Assembly (NCBI GenBank): GCA_019614645.1
Contig: JABWDB010000021.1
Location: forward strand, 1,550,001-1,614,000
Reading direction: 5' to 3'
DNA length: 64,000 bases
Source of the DNA: Stratiolaelaps scimitus
Lineage: Eukaryota > Arthropoda > Arachnida > Mesostigmata > Laelapidae
Part shown: piece by piece, positions 1 to 11,724 of the stretch
Numbering within the stretch: the stretch's first letter is position 1
Layout of the letters: each line of letters opens with the position of its first letter
Made by a program: the position numbers and the translations under genes
Notes under the pieces: model-generated
What the model saw: only the letters and a program-made list of their open reading frames with translations
What the model was told of the DNA's origin: nothing
Database searches by the model: none

Positions 1-978
1 GATTTTAATATTTCGGAATAGTCATTTTGAAAATCAGTCGAGCAAATGAAGCAGCCCTAACCGATTTTTACAAAAAATAAATAACACATGACTTTTTTTT
101 GAAATACCACTGCTTTCGAGTCCCAAGAAAGTTAATTTAGAACTTTGGTGGACCTCAACTTGCCCCGCCAACATAACAAAGCTTGCTTCTTGAACCACTC
201 TTGTAGGTTTAGTAGTGAACAAAAGTACATCTTTGGAAGCAGAAATGTTGGCACCACGTGCACACATCAGTGGTGGATGTATCCATAAAAGTACTTTTCT
301 TTTATCGTGTGCAAACATCTCTGTGCTTCTATTGTGGCTAATATTCAACTACGAAGAGATATTGAAAGATATTCTTAGTCTGACAACTAGAAGAGGCGGC
401 TACGAAGCGGACTCATTCACCCGTTGCTTAATATGTAATACACCCTTATTGTCAGGCAAGGGAGGCAATAAAATCATATAACACTATATGAGGGACAACG
501 TAGGTAATTAAGCGTAAGTTTACTACTAACGCAATAAGCGCTCAACTCACCAGGCAAAAACGTTACAGCAAAAAACGTTGTTAAAGCTTTGAGTATGTGC
601 GATTTCCATAGCACTAAAGTTGCTACGATTATTATTGCGAATGACTAGAGCTTGATCTAAAATATTTAGCTTGACTAGCTTACAGAACATTCTAATATCA
701 GCAGGCTCATGGAGTTGGCTTGTGGCGCTAAGCACCACTGATTCTCTAGTAACGCTACATCAAATACTGACCCTTCGTATAAATTTGTCTTTGTCTAGGG
801 CCGCGGTTTGCTTCGTTAGATATAAACGCCATATCTCAGAACAGCATAGGTACTTTGGGAGCTACAAGACTATTACAAAGTGTAATGTGGAAATCAACAT
901 TCTTGGCAACAGAGCAGCGGAAGAGCGTATTACATATCCAATACATAACCTTCACAACATCAGTAATGTGTGGGCAGA

Positions 979-1038
979 CATAACATAACATTTGCGGTTT
1001 ATTTCCGGAACTGCAATTTCACAATGCTTAAGTTCTCG
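979..1038 (-). repeat. SINE/LINE-like 3' end with (TTATG)n tail
   Basis: Read on the minus strand this is a unit beginning GAGAACTTAAGCATTGTG, continuing CAGTTCCGGAAATAAACC and ending in ATGTTATGTTATG. The same block with a longer pentamer tail lies on the plus strand at 11,674-11,724. Part of it, GAGAGCTTAAGCATTGTG, follows a tRNA-like head at 12,563-12,643. A shared 3' block with a simple pentamer tail is typical of a tRNA-derived SINE mobilised by a LINE partner. The family name is unknown to me. Confidence 0.5.
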
Positions 1039-3235
1039 ATTAAAAAATAGGGTAAAAGTAAGAGTGTATTATCACCAAATTGTTCATGCAATTACGATTT
1101 CACAATTATAATAGATTATTCGGTCAACAGATATATACATTCACATATTCAAATTATTTACAATTCACAATATTCGTACTTCACAGGATCATTTCTGTAG
1201 TCGATCTAACGTATCCGCTTGCCGGATTCGTACACCCTGAAACATGTAAGAGAGAGCTAACGAGAACATCCAGGTCCCGTACAGAGTCAGGATAAACTAC
1301 TCCTAAGAATAAATATGAAGCAGGAATTTCAACTTTTAGGTAAAATTATGATGGCTGAATGAGACCTCTGCATATTTCTTTACTGAAGTCAAAATTGAAT
1401 TTACATCACATATCGATTGAGGACTGCAATAGTTCACTATGCGCATCGCCATTGTATGTGACAATTTCAAGCCATATTAATACAATTTGTGAACAATGGA
1501 CACAGGACACAATGGACACTGACGGGCAATCACCTAGTGAACTCGTCCTCCGCAATTATGTCGAACGTCTTACAAAAATGGAATATATACAATCAAACAT
1601 AGTTTACTGTATGTATATGTCGCCCAGGGCGACACCATACAGGATCGCTGTCTTCATATAGATTTGCCCTTGGTAAAGCCGTGTTGATCATCATCCAATA
1701 GACCCTTCATTGAGAGGTAACGTTGGACTAACTTCAACTTCTCTGTGTTGACTTGCAGCTGTTCCCTTATTAAGCAAGCCTCGGCTCTGAACCTTTAGGT
1801 TTTATAACGAGGACTGTCTGGGCCAAATTTACCTGAAATGACCTGATTTGATTAGGAAAACGTTTATCCGTTATATTAAGCGACAATCAGACAATTATAT
1901 TACGATTGGTGTGATCATCAGAGAAAATGGAAATGAAGATGCTTAAAAATATATCATTGGTAAACTTAGATTTTCTCAGTGTCATCAGACAAAGTGTACA
2001 ACAATAATACTGTCTACCGGTACTTCTTGCATTTAGGTTTCTCTAAACGATTTATATGACTTGGCTAGGTCAGGATAAATCCTTAATGATCTAATGTCTA
2101 GATCGAAATATTTCCTACTGTTATTATTCGGCACAGGATGGACATCCTCGGTAACTTCTTAAATCCAAAATCACTTATGTGAGCACGGAGATTAAGTTCT
2201 TAAGAAATCGTTAATATAATAACGAACTATCACTAGTAGTATAAAGCTGTGTATACTATTTTACTGCAAGGAGACGTCGTATCTTATAAAGCGTTGTATG
2301 GACCAATCTTGAATCCTATACACGAAGGGACTGTAACATCACAATATTTATTGTAATCCGTATGCAATTTGTGTAATGTATTATATAATGGTATAATCCC
2401 TACAATTACTTATTGTAAATAATAATATAATGATAACCCATGCATCGTCCGCATTCAATTTACGCTGAGTGCGCTTCAATCATCAGGGTTTAACAACTTA
2501 GGTAGGATGCAGGATCGTAATTCATTAATTTGACTTCACGCGTTCATGTATCTATGATTGTATGAGCGGATCGAGACCCCTCGGTCGCCATTTCGATAAG
2601 ATACATTTTCAGATTTTCTTCAGCGCACACAATAACTTTGTCCCCCTAACGAACTTTCGTGCGCAGCAAAATCGTTTTTCGATGCAAGACTTTGCGTTTC
2701 GGCGCTTGTGCTTTGCGCAGCTTAGCGCGAAAGCAGGTCGACCATCATAGGCAGCGACTAACTACAATACAAAGCAACGAACTACAACGTTACGTTTGAA
2801 GATTATCGCCATTTTTAATAAAGAGCAAATTATATCGCATGCAACAATTACTTCAGTCTATGTTTCTATTCTTATCTTGATAATTCTAGATTTGTGTGCC
2901 TTTTGTCAAATTGTCGCTAGTAAAGAAATAGACGTGTTACAGCATTAGTTAATACCCAGTATTGCCTTATTTTTCCTTCTCGGAGCTGTTTTCTGCGATA
3001 TCTTATGTTGAATGTGTGCTAACGTCACTTCCAGTTCAAAATGAAACGTTGTAAAATGACACCACGATAAATCTAAGCTCTTCGCCAAAAGAACGCTTCG
3101 AGGTACAATATTAACCATGGATAAATTCGTTTTCACGTGTCACAGGCACTATTCCTTAGGGTGGGGGTACCGGTGCTGATAGCATTCAGCGCTTACCGTG
3201 GAATATACTAACACTTACACCTGTTGGATTTCATA

Positions 3236-3314
3236 CTATATATATATATATATATATATGACAGGCCTCAGCTCTTAACCTACATGTCCTCATCGTAATA
3301 TATATATATATATA
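3236..3314. repeat. Two (TA)n microsatellites before the first exon
   Basis: Two pure TA runs (about 3,236-3,259 and 3,296-3,314) are separated by about 36 bp of unique sequence. They lie 60-140 bp upstream of the splice acceptor at 3,374. Similar tracts recur throughout the window. Confidence 0.85.
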
Positions 3315-3374
3315 AATAGTTATTCTATGCTAGATTATATAATAATCATCATTTCTGCATTTACCTTATTTCAG

Positions 3375-3608
3375 GCCGGTATCAACAATTCTATCTGGGG
3401 GCTCGTCGAGTCCTCATGCAGGCGGCGAGTGGGATGATTTCGATCTATTTTGCCAGTCGCCGTATCCCCGTCTCTCCCCTCTGGGGCCACATTCCCAATT
3501 TCCTGGACAGTCTTGCCACCACCCTCTCGACTCGCAGCTCATCGAGGAGACCAGTTTGAGTGGACCGCCACCACCACCACCACTCAACGCCCAGCCAGCC
3601 TTTCCCAG
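3375..3608 (+). CDS. Exon 1 (of those visible) of an unrecognised multi-exon gene
   Basis: Internal exon bounded by acceptor ttatttcag|GCC and donor CCCAG|GTCAGC. The first base completes a codon begun upstream. Codons run from 3,376 and the last two bases (AG) are completed by T at 4,501. It gives residues 1-77 of the visible 724. The segment is Ser/Gly/Pro-rich with an acidic/aromatic patch EWDDFDLF (18-25), which could be a short linear interaction motif, and a six-proline run near 64-69. Nothing in it identifies a family. Confidence comes from the clean phase match with the next exon over an 892-bp intron. The true start codon is not visible. Confidence 0.6.
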
Positions 3609-4500
3609 GTCAGCGACTTCTTTTGCTCAACCGACAATAGAACAGACATGAACGAACAAATGGTAAAAAAAAAGTTATTAGAACGAAGAGGCGCGTTCTC
3701 ACAACATATTGAAATACCGAATACTCCAATCATCATCATCCACAGATCAGTTTTCGCCGACCATGTAAATATAATGGGTGACTGAACATGTGTGGACTCA
3801 TGATATTCTTCTTCTTCTGCCTTGTTTCTAGAGATTGCTGTAGAAAGATGTACTTTCTATTTTTATCGGAAATTTGTTGGTGGTATCATTGCATACGCTA
3901 TCAGCTAACAGTATGTTATCTACCATAATATATATTCTTTTATTCAAACATACAATAATTAGGAATTATTTTTAGGGATTATTTGGGATCTACCATAATT
4001 ATAACGGAAGGAAAACAGTGGGAGACATTTTTGTGAGAAAATTGGGATTTCCCTTCTGTAGCTTTGTTATTTTACAAATATTACTTAATTTTCGTCATAC
4101 ATTATTATGTGTTTAGATATAATTGAGTGTCATTAATAAGCAATAACGTGTGAGAGTTCGTTTAGACGCCATAGTTGGATGCCAGATAAAATATATATAG
4201 GTTTAGGTATAATACTATATCTATTATAGTTATTCCATATATTTGCTTCGATGCATCGTTTCACATAGGGCGGAATTTCTCGAATATTAACAGAGAAAGG
4301 CCAACCTGATTTCTGTTCTGTTTAGCCGTCTCCTTTGTTTAAATAGAGGAGTGGAGCGCTTACTCTGTAAACGGTTCCGTGTAACAGGTTACGGCGTTCA
4401 TATTCTACGTATTCTTATGAGACCTACCATGTCATCTAATATTCTACATATCTTTCCATTGGTGTTATTGTCGTTGTTGCTGTTGTGGTTGCTGTCGCAG

Positions 4501-4799
4501 TGCTTACGGTATAGCTGGTGGAGGTATTAGCAGTGGCAGTGTGGGCGGCGGCGGCGGCGGTGGAGGAGGACGTATGGGAGGCCGAGCAATTGGTGGCGGC
4601 GCTGGCCCCGGTGGTGGTGGCGCTGGTCCAGGCAGTGGAGTGGAAGATGACGGGGGCTCAGGATCGAAGGCGCCTCCACCGCGTTTGCGCTCGAATTCTT
4701 ACTATTCGATACCCCTGGTGGAGTCGTCCGGCCATAACCCCACAGCTGCAACAGAAGACCATAGAGGAACAGACCACAGGGCGCTCGCAGAGGCATATG
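4501..4799 (+). CDS. Exon 2: glycine-rich segment of the same gene
   Basis: Acceptor gctgtcgcag|TGC; donor CATATG|GTGAGC. It encodes residues 78-177 plus one leftover G. The first half is glycine-rich low complexity (about residues 88-130) with a run of nine glycines. The second half is less biased and includes APPPRLRSNSYYSIPLVESS, a basic/Ser/Tyr stretch that could be phosphorylated, then ends in acidic/polar residues. The leftover G joins AA at 7,854 to make GAA (Glu), so the 3,054-bp intron keeps the frame open. The glycine run is GGC/GGT repeats and may vary in length between individuals. The minus-strand open frame over this exon is a composition artefact. Confidence 0.65.
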
Positions 4800-7700
4800 G
4801 TGAGCATTATACCAGTGGTAGTGTAGTGTGACCCGAATACCTACGAATACATACATAGTCAGCCCTTGCGTGCAAATTTACAATACCTGCATAAGTTCAA
4901 TTTGAACGAATGTACTTATGTAGGTCATTTTGTACGGAAGCACTTCATGCATTACAAGATGTCCGTACATAGTATAATAGAAGTATATGGGAAGCGTGGA
5001 AAGGATTGTAAGTATTTTTTTTGTTTTTATAGTAATATTTTTCTAATATTATATTATGATACATGCGTAATTCAATAGATGCGATCGCCATGGGTGGTGT
5101 AATCGGGTCTGGCCGACAGATGCTCAACCACCTGAATTGTCAAAATCAGTGGAGATAAATCGCCGGCAGCTTTGTGACCTCCACAACCCAACGCCTGAAT
5201 CCAAATCCGCTTGCCCTGCCCGAATTCTGATGGCAGCTGTTCCAGGAGTTAATGGCATGCGTACAATTTGTTAGCGACCAACGCTGATCACTTTACGTGA
5301 ATGAGAATGTGCTGCAGTCCTAGAGGTTCAGATATCGTTTGCTTCTCTAAAACAAGCTTGGATGAGAATTTAAAGTTTGTCAATATCAACCTTTCATATA
5401 TAAATGTCAAAAATGACAACCATCAACTAATTTGTAGTACAACAAAGCCAATTAAGTATCATACATACACGGAAATCTCTCACGGGGTTTTATTAAGATA
5501 ATATATCATTGCACTACTTCAGCAGAAATAAATGTCTAAGTATAGCAACTAACTATACATTATCTTTATCTATCAAACCTTGGGGATTGTACATACAGAT
5601 CATATAGATTATTCTAAAATTAAGGCTCGATATGAGTAGAATAGCCGACATCAGCTTGAGGTTTGATGCTTGACGTCGGGGTTATGTGATTGGCTATAGA
5701 TGCCTACAACTTTTGTTTAGTTAAAATGTGTGACCACCAGATGCAACAACATACTCAGCACTTCTGCATCAAGTGGCTGAGACCACTTTTCGCATGAGTT
5801 CGGTCAGAAGGAAGGTGTAGACATGCTATGAGGTGCAATGATCGGGCTTGTTGGAAGCATCTAGTTAGTGGTCTCGCCACCAGCCGACGTATGTGACATG
5901 TCATACAGCGGTCGTATCTGAGCTATCGTCGTGTAGAACTTTCCGAACCCGTATCCCGTCATTGAACATGAGACCTTCGCCTGGGTGAGGGTCCGAGAAA
6001 AAGTTGGCCCAGCATATCGTTAGTGTCAGGCACCTATGGTAGTCAGGTTGTGATGTATTATAAGTGAAATATCACCGCCCCCTAATGAAATGATTTTGTT
6101 GTACGTTCCCAGCTAAACTCAGAGTACCTTCCAATACGTGTCTACTTTAGTACATTTTATTTATTAATATTCACAATGCCTTGGATATTGCATTCGGCCT
6201 CCCTTGCTACTCCAACTACTCTGATTGCAACGATTGAAAAATTGTTTTTGATAAGCACCCGTCATAGGCATAGTAGCAGGTCGCTGGTGTCGTTCGCTTC
6301 ATCGTGGGTGTGGCAGAATGAATTTACCCCGATGAAGTTATTGATCTCTGAGCATAGAACGTTTGGAATAACATTTCGACACACCACTGTTTTCGCCAGC
6401 ATGTCTAGCAGTATGAACAAGTCATCATAACCTAGTTCCCGGTCGTTGATTTGAATCGGTATCCCAACTAATCCTTGGCAGAGGGTAACACATGCAGGTG
6501 GGCAGGCATTACGTGGCTGGCCCATGAAGGACTTGAGAGTTTGCCTCTGTTTTTGAATAAAACAACGAACACTCAGTCGAAATGATGCAGGAGAAATGAT
6601 TACTATTGTTGCCGTCAACACAAGACTGCATATAGCCACACAGGATGAGAGATGCCTAGGAAATGGTTTTCTGCGTATCGTCCTTACAGCGTGGATAGTC
6701 AATCTCATACCTAATAATTAGATTCTCCAATATATTAATGTTATGTGCTGTCGGATGAGCAATCAGTTCATATAGACTTTAGTCAAACAAGGTACCTATG
6801 TTTTTGAGGGTATCTCAATGGAATTATTGTAGATATTCTAATTATTCAGAACTGCGTACAGCACGACTGAAACTCAAACCGCAGACTAGACTATGGCTGC
6901 TCTAACCGACTGAGCCACTGTACCACACTCAATTTCAGTTCATATTCGACCATTATTATATACACATTATATTACAGTACAACTGAGGAGACGCCAACTA
7001 TTAGATCCTCTTTGTACCCACTTATCGGGAAATGTACTGCTGCAAGATGCACTACAATTATGTCAGTTAGTTATGTCAGTATTTCATGGTCTAGACTGCG
7101 CTCAGAACTATTTATATTACATGACTAGCGATCGTGTCGTTAGTATTCTATATTCAGAACGTTCACAATTAACACAAGTCCTACTGTATTCTAAAGAGCC
7201 ACGTCTATGAAACACAAGGTACTGACTCAGTCAATATACTGGGGATAGGTTAGGCTCCCACGTCGCTCTGTCGACCGGTTATATGAAAAGATATTAATAA
7301 TTCCTTATTGTAGTAAATAAAGCATGAAATATTTTATCTTTGTAATTCAGTGAGCTATCAGGGTATTACTTGTTCTATTCCTGGAATTTCAATCGCTACA
7401 CTCGTTATGGACCTAAACATCCAAGCAACCCTTTCATTCAATATCGTGCAAAGGCAAAATTCAACTAGATTGTGCGAACATTGTGAGTCGTACAGCTGTG
7501 CAATGAAGCTATTGGCACACGGCTGGAAAACCAACCAGTCATCGCCAAGATAGTCTTCTTAATCTCCAAAATATATACCTGTTTGCTGCATTTGAATTGT
7601 TTGTTAAATTATTGTTTCGTTCTCTGAAATGTCTGTTTTATACCAAAGTTAACAGTTTGACATTTATTTCGATAAGCCTGAATCCGGTTCAAAAAATACC

Positions 7701-7853
7701 CTTCCTTACAAATGCAATGTTTAGCATTGCTGTAGTATGCGGTGACGGTAGCTAGTTTATAACTTGTCGTTTATGTACCTCGCCAGCCAATCAAGTGATC
7801 TCCATTTTGCTCTATCTTCATTGTCGCGCATTGCTCGTTTTCTTCGGTTACAG
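4800..7853 (+). other. Intron 2, no further exon supported
   Basis: AT-rich 3.05-kb intron. It carries a tRNA-like sequence on the minus strand (6,856-6,923). Sequence near 5,078-5,265 has some coding-like composition, but its frame is stopped at TAA (about 5,157) and it is not needed to join exons 2 and 3. I see nothing else. Confidence 0.55.
6856..6923 (-). repeat. tRNA-like sequence (SINE head or tRNA pseudogene)
   Basis: On the minus strand, GTACAG (plus 6,918-6,923) pairs with CTGTAC (plus 6,856-6,861) as a 6-bp acceptor-like stem around 68 nt. Inside are an A-box TGGCTCAGTCGG (plus 6,906-6,917) and a B-box-like GGTTTGAGTTTC (plus 6,869-6,880). The B-box departs from the GGTTCGANTCC consensus and the anticodon arm is not convincing. 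It is better read as a decayed tRNA or the Pol III head of a SINE than as a working tRNA gene. Confidence 0.5.
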
Positions 7854-8164
7854 AATACCATCGAGGTGCACCAATGGTCGGTGGTGGTGCGCACGAATGG
7901 GAGGGGGATGTAAGCCTCCTTTCGGGTGGTTCTCGAGGAGGTGGTCGATTTGACCACCCGACGAAAGGAGGCCTGCGACCCCCCGGGGTCAACTCGCCTG
8001 CGAGCGGCAAGTGGGGCAACGAGTGGGACATGCATGGACAGGGCCCACAAGGGATTGTCCAGGGTCAACACGGCCCTCCGACTACTGCTGGCGCACGAAG
8101 ACCTCAGGATATGACACGAGAGCCCCTGGCACCAGCAAACAGAACCAATGCCTACCACTTAAAG
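7854..8164 (+). CDS. Exon 3: Gly/Pro/His-rich segment
   Basis: Acceptor cttcggttacag|AATAC; donor TTAAAG|GTAAGA (strong). It encodes residues 178-281 and ends exactly between codons. Composition is disordered and low in hydrophobics, with EWEGDVSLL, SRGGGRFDHP, SGKWGNEWDMHG and PQDMTREPLAPANRTN. Repeated Trp flanked by Glu/Gly/Asn resembles the acidic/Trp patch of exon 1. GC content is clearly above the flanking introns. The frame is fixed on the left by exon 2 (G|AA) and on the right by exon 4 starting in phase 0 at 10,321. Confidence 0.7.
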
Positions 8165-8515
8165 GTAAGAAGAAATAAAAAACCTTTATAACTCATTTAG
8201 AGGACCACTATACGTGTTGTAATCACAACTGTGCTCAAGCCAAGAAGAGTATCTAGAAAGTCATGCTTGTTTTCCTCTCAAGAATATAGATATGAACTGG
8301 CTTATGAAATATTAACAGATGATAAACGAAAGATTGACATACGAAAAATTAATAACCGTCATAAAAGGGAAAGCGGTGCCATATATAATTTCGTTGCCAA
8401 TTGCTTCCCGAAGAAAATCGATGTTTTTATAATGTATAACATAATTGTGCGAGAATATGCAGGTTAAATCCATTGATGAATATTGGCCTCTATCTAGTCT
8501 AGTTTATTATTGCAG

Positions 8516-8596
8516 CCGTATGCTGAGGTTCTCACCGAGAAGCCACACCGCGTGCTTTCGATTCCTCCACCTATGAGCCTTTTCATGAGCTGTCGG
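8516..8596 (+). CDS. Possible cassette exon, 27 codons
   Basis: A good acceptor (gtttattattgcag|CCG) is followed by an open frame in the phase left by exon 3. The frame encodes PYAEVLTEKPHRVLSIPPPM and seven more residues, and exactly 81 bases reach a weak donor CGG|GTTGCA. Because exons 3 and 4 already join in phase 0, an 81-bp insert would be optional and frame-neutral. The weak donor is the main objection. It may be a pseudo-exon. Confidence 0.25.
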
Positions 8597-9451
8597 GTTG
8601 CATTGTTGTTTAAGTTTTTACTCAATTACTCAAAATATGAAATACCGCCAAATATAAAAAGCAAGTATAATTATCATGGGTGGTTTTTTTCCTCCGTTCG
8701 GAGCCATTTTCTTGTCTGGTCCCTTTTTGGGCGTCTGTTACAAAGGCGCCCGAAACCCGTCGATCCCTCGCCGAGTTTTTTTGTTTCTTATAGTCTTGTA
8801 GGTTGCACTTAGAATATGCCTCATGTGTTTCCATCTACGCCGAGGTTAATTCATGGGGGACCCCTTTTGCATTTTTCTTTATCATTTCCAATGATTTCCT
8901 GATAACTTCGTAACATGTAGTGCGCCTAATTCCAGATTAGGCCAACAAGGAGGCTGTTATTTCGCCTCTAGTTGCTCAAAGGTTGCTGTAGTTATGGCAA
9001 CTCATTCGCTCATGAGATGTCCTGAAGTGATATTATCTCCTTTGTGGTTTAAAAAAAATCGAGTACATCAGTAGTAAACATTTTGCCGGGTGAAGGCCTC
9101 CCCGTCTAACATAGTCATCAAATTTCGATTCGTTTCATTTGGGCTTGTTCCTTCAAGAAACAAAATACCACGATCCTGGAGCATTAAGTTTCAGCACTAA
9201 ACAATATTTCAACTTCTAGATCCATATGTTCTAATTAAAGCAGCGCTGAGCTCCATGAAAGGAAAAGACCCATGTATAAACAGAGCAAATTTTATCTGAC
9301 TATGACGCTTGGTTCGAAGGTTATCAAAGGTATTTGGATGTACAAAATTGCTCCGACAGACAAAATGGTACAATTGCAATTGGAAGATACACGTGGGTCC
9401 ACGGCTTCGATCCGCGCCCTTGCACACTTGCGTTTAAGGAGTCCGCCACAC

Positions 9452-9507
9452 GAATCAATGCGAAAGCAATACCGTGGACGTTAAATGTTGACTGAGAGTC
9501 AGCGCAG
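9452..9507 (+). repeat. Short dispersed motif, copy a
   Basis: Contains GCGAAAGCAATACCGTGGAC followed by GTTAAATGTTGACTGAGAGT. It is one of four copies of a motif also seen at 10,628-10,712, 18,577-18,655 (+) and 55,238-55,300 (-). The core shared by the copies is a GAAAGCAGTACCGTGGACGT-like block followed by TTAAATGTTGGCTGT and CCGGAAAA. Confidence 0.5.
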
Positions 9508-10320
9508 AAAGTTTAGATCTAATAATAAGGGTACAAAGATAACGAAAAGATTTGTGGCTATGCACCCTACTACGCATTTTTTTTTAAAAATAACATTTTT
9601 TAACAACGTAATATTTACGTTTACGGATTGTAGGAAGTTATGAAACTTCAGCTTCCTATAAGTATCAGTCTTCTAACATACAAAGATACGTGCGCCTTGG
9701 AGAGAGACTCAAGTTGATTCTATTCAGTTAGTCCTACGCTCAACCTTCTGATATGAATTTAGAAGGCTGCTTTATAATCTGTTATAATTTCCCTCGATAT
9801 GAACTACCCATTTGATCTCATTTTGTTCCTGTGGGATGTAATTCTTTGACGTCGACAACTTGTCAGCGCGTTGATCAATTGCGGTTAGAGGCGAGGCTGG
9901 CTGTATGGAGTGAAGCATTATTGATGACAAAATCGACATTGACGAATGTGTAAAAATAGCTGTAACATACCTCGTTGAGTTATGATAGACTAGCATCACG
10001 GAAACATCTATGGGGAGGGGCGGATAGTGGATTTGGACTGTGGCAGAGAGGCCACTTTGTCGTCGTCTCTGCGGATACGACGATGTGTGCGCTGCTCGAA
10101 ACACATTTTGACTGATAACACACGCACAGGCACAGAAGGACAGAATTATGTAGTTCAGATATCCTCTGTATCGCACTAACCTGGGGGTGGTGTGACAGTC
10201 GACGCAGGAGATGAATGGATCCGATCCAATAGCAGTTGTGGGCGTGTTCTTGTTCCGCTGGTTATGATGGCGGTCTATTGAGTCGTTGCGGTTTTTGCGT
10301 TATCATGTTTTTGTTTCTAG

Positions 10321-10497
10321 TATGGTCAATACACGGGTGCTTGGGGCGATGCGAAGGGCCAACGAGGAGCGGAGAACCTCGCGGGCTTAGGCTTCGAGGG
10401 CCTCTCGCCGCCTCCACCGGCAAACCCCGTCGATGTACTGACCGTTTCCGCGAGGATGCTGCACAGAATTCTACCCGGAGTTGTGCAGCCGCTCAAG
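10321..10497 (+). CDS. Exon 4: start of the ordered C-terminal half
   Basis: Acceptor tttttgtttctag|TAT; donor CTCAAG|GTAATT. It has 59 whole codons and is in phase 0 at both ends (residues 282-340). It begins YGQYTGAWGDAKGQRGAENL, passes a Pro-rich stretch SPPPPANP, then becomes regular: VDVLTVSARMLHRILPGVVQ looks like one or two amphipathic helices. This marks the change from disordered linker to a folded-looking region. Another frame is open here too, giving an Arg-rich product without continuity to exon 3 or exon 5. Phase agreement on both sides decides for the frame given. Confidence 0.72.
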
Positions 10498-10627
10498 GTA
10501 ATTAACTAACGTCTTTCTGAGAATTCGTGGCATCAAAATTAAATAATGAACAGCTGATTCCTTGCAAGGTTAGATAGGTGATGAATGTAGTTACTAGATT
10601 ATTCCTAGGCTATCTACACCTGATTTT

Positions 10628-10712
10628 ATAAAGCAATGCCGAAAGCAGTACCGGCTTGCCGGTACCACGGCGGTACCGAAATGTTGGCTGTGAGCCAGTC
10701 CGGAAAATAAAC
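10628..10712 (+). repeat. Short dispersed motif, copy b
   Basis: TTATAAAGCAATGCCGAAAG, then an internal imperfect palindrome around CCGGCTTGCCGGTACC, then AAATGTTGGCTGTGAGCCAG and TCCGGAAAA. The opening TTATAAAGCARTGCCGAAAG is shared closely with copy c at 18,577. Like copies a and c, it lies in intronic sequence of the same gene. Confidence 0.55.
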
Positions 10713-11052
10713 TATACTTTAGATTATCATTAGATAGAAACGCACTTGAGTGGTTGTTCATTGACACCCTTCGCTGATCCATTGCGTACGCTACTAGACA
10801 GAAATTACTTATACCAGAGGAATATAAGGTTTATGTGCAACAAGGCCCAAAAATCGCCGCGACAATAGTCTGGATCAGGCTATTAGAACTGACCTTGCAG
10901 AGGTCACCTCCTTGCAGAGAGATAGCATCAACTCAACTTAAGCCAACACCAATGCATGGGTAACTAAAAGTGCACTCTTTAGCTTAACCCCCCGTAACTA
11001 GAGCGTAACGTATACCGAGGTTGGTCGATCTTGATTATATTTTTCCTTTCAG

Positions 11053-11162
11053 GTGGGGCAGTGTACGAGTTTGTGTGGATTGGCGGTCAGCTCGATTCAC
11101 GTAACGGAAAGAGACACATGTGTCGTAATGGATATGTGCGAAAGTGCCGGATTTTGCGCGAG
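11053..11162 (+). CDS. Exon 5: cysteine-dense segment
   Basis: Acceptor tttcctttcag|GTG; donor GCGAG|GTCAGT. It encodes residues 341-376 plus AG of the next codon. Five cysteines fall at about residues 344, 348, 363, 369 and 375, within VGQCTSLCGLAVSSIHV and TCVVMDMCESAGFCA. The C-x3-C ... C-x5-C-x5-C spacing suggests metal binding or a packed cysteine cluster, but I cannot match it to a named zinc finger. A second frame is also open across the exon. The phase-0 end of exon 4 selects the Cys-rich frame, and the AG leftover joins G at 13,790 to make Arg. Confidence 0.68.
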
Positions 11163-11673
11163 GTCAGTCACCTAGAAGAAAATAACACATGAATAATCTG
11201 TTCAATATCTGAGTGGTGTTTGTAGTGGTAGCATTAGTAGTGGCAGTAGTGACGATGGTATAACGCGTCACCTCAAGGACGCATGTCAAACTCTAAAACC
11301 CGTTTGCCGTGTGCCTGAGATTAACTGGATGTTATTGATACAAATTGCCATAATCAGTCACTGTGAATCAACGAACTGATGGTTAGTTATATTAAAGTCA
11401 TAATGCCGTCATCCCTGTTTGCACGTCAGATATTAAAGATTATATGCATATTTTTCTATAACAATAAAATCTTTTTGCGTTTTTTTGTGTTCTACGGAAC
11501 AATTGCATATCCACGCTAGCGGGCAGTATTTATTCACAGTTGTTGTTTTCCAATATTAGAAGTATGCTCGTTTGAATTTTTCACTCGTCTATTTCACACA
11601 AGCGCAGCATAGACATCCTCATGCACGATCTTCTTTGTAAATCAGCTTAATATTCCACACAAACACAATACAT

Positions 11674-11724
11674 ACAGTTCCGGAAATAAACCGCAAATGT
11701 TATGTTATGTTATGTTATGTTATA
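11674..11724 (+). repeat. SINE/LINE-like 3' end with (TTATG)n tail
   Basis: CAGTTCCGGAAATAAACCGC followed by AAATG and about five TTATG pentamers. It is the reverse-complement match of 979-1,038, in intron 5. The longer pentamer tail here suggests slippage or a younger copy. Confidence 0.6.

Larger units (their letters stand above)
1..3374. other. Upstream spacer or intron, no supported exon
   Basis: AT-rich sequence before the first exon I can support. The open frames are short, lack flanking splice signals and do not continue into the gene downstream. The exon at 3,375 is entered with two codon bases already supplied, so at least one earlier coding exon must exist. It is either hidden here as a very small exon or lies outside the window. 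The stretch contains a SINE-like 3' end (979-1,038) and two (TA)n tracts near 3,236-3,259 and 3,296-3,314, just before the exon. Confidence 0.6.

Noticed and set aside
5078..5265. Possible exon between exons 2 and 3
   Set aside because: An AG at 5,078 opens a phase-compatible frame but it hits TAA after about 26 codons without a good donor, and exons 2 and 3 already join in phase.
10236..10505. 89-codon ORF over exon 4 in another frame
   Set aside because: Cys/Arg-rich product runs through the splice acceptor and donor and does not connect in phase to exon 3 or exon 5.
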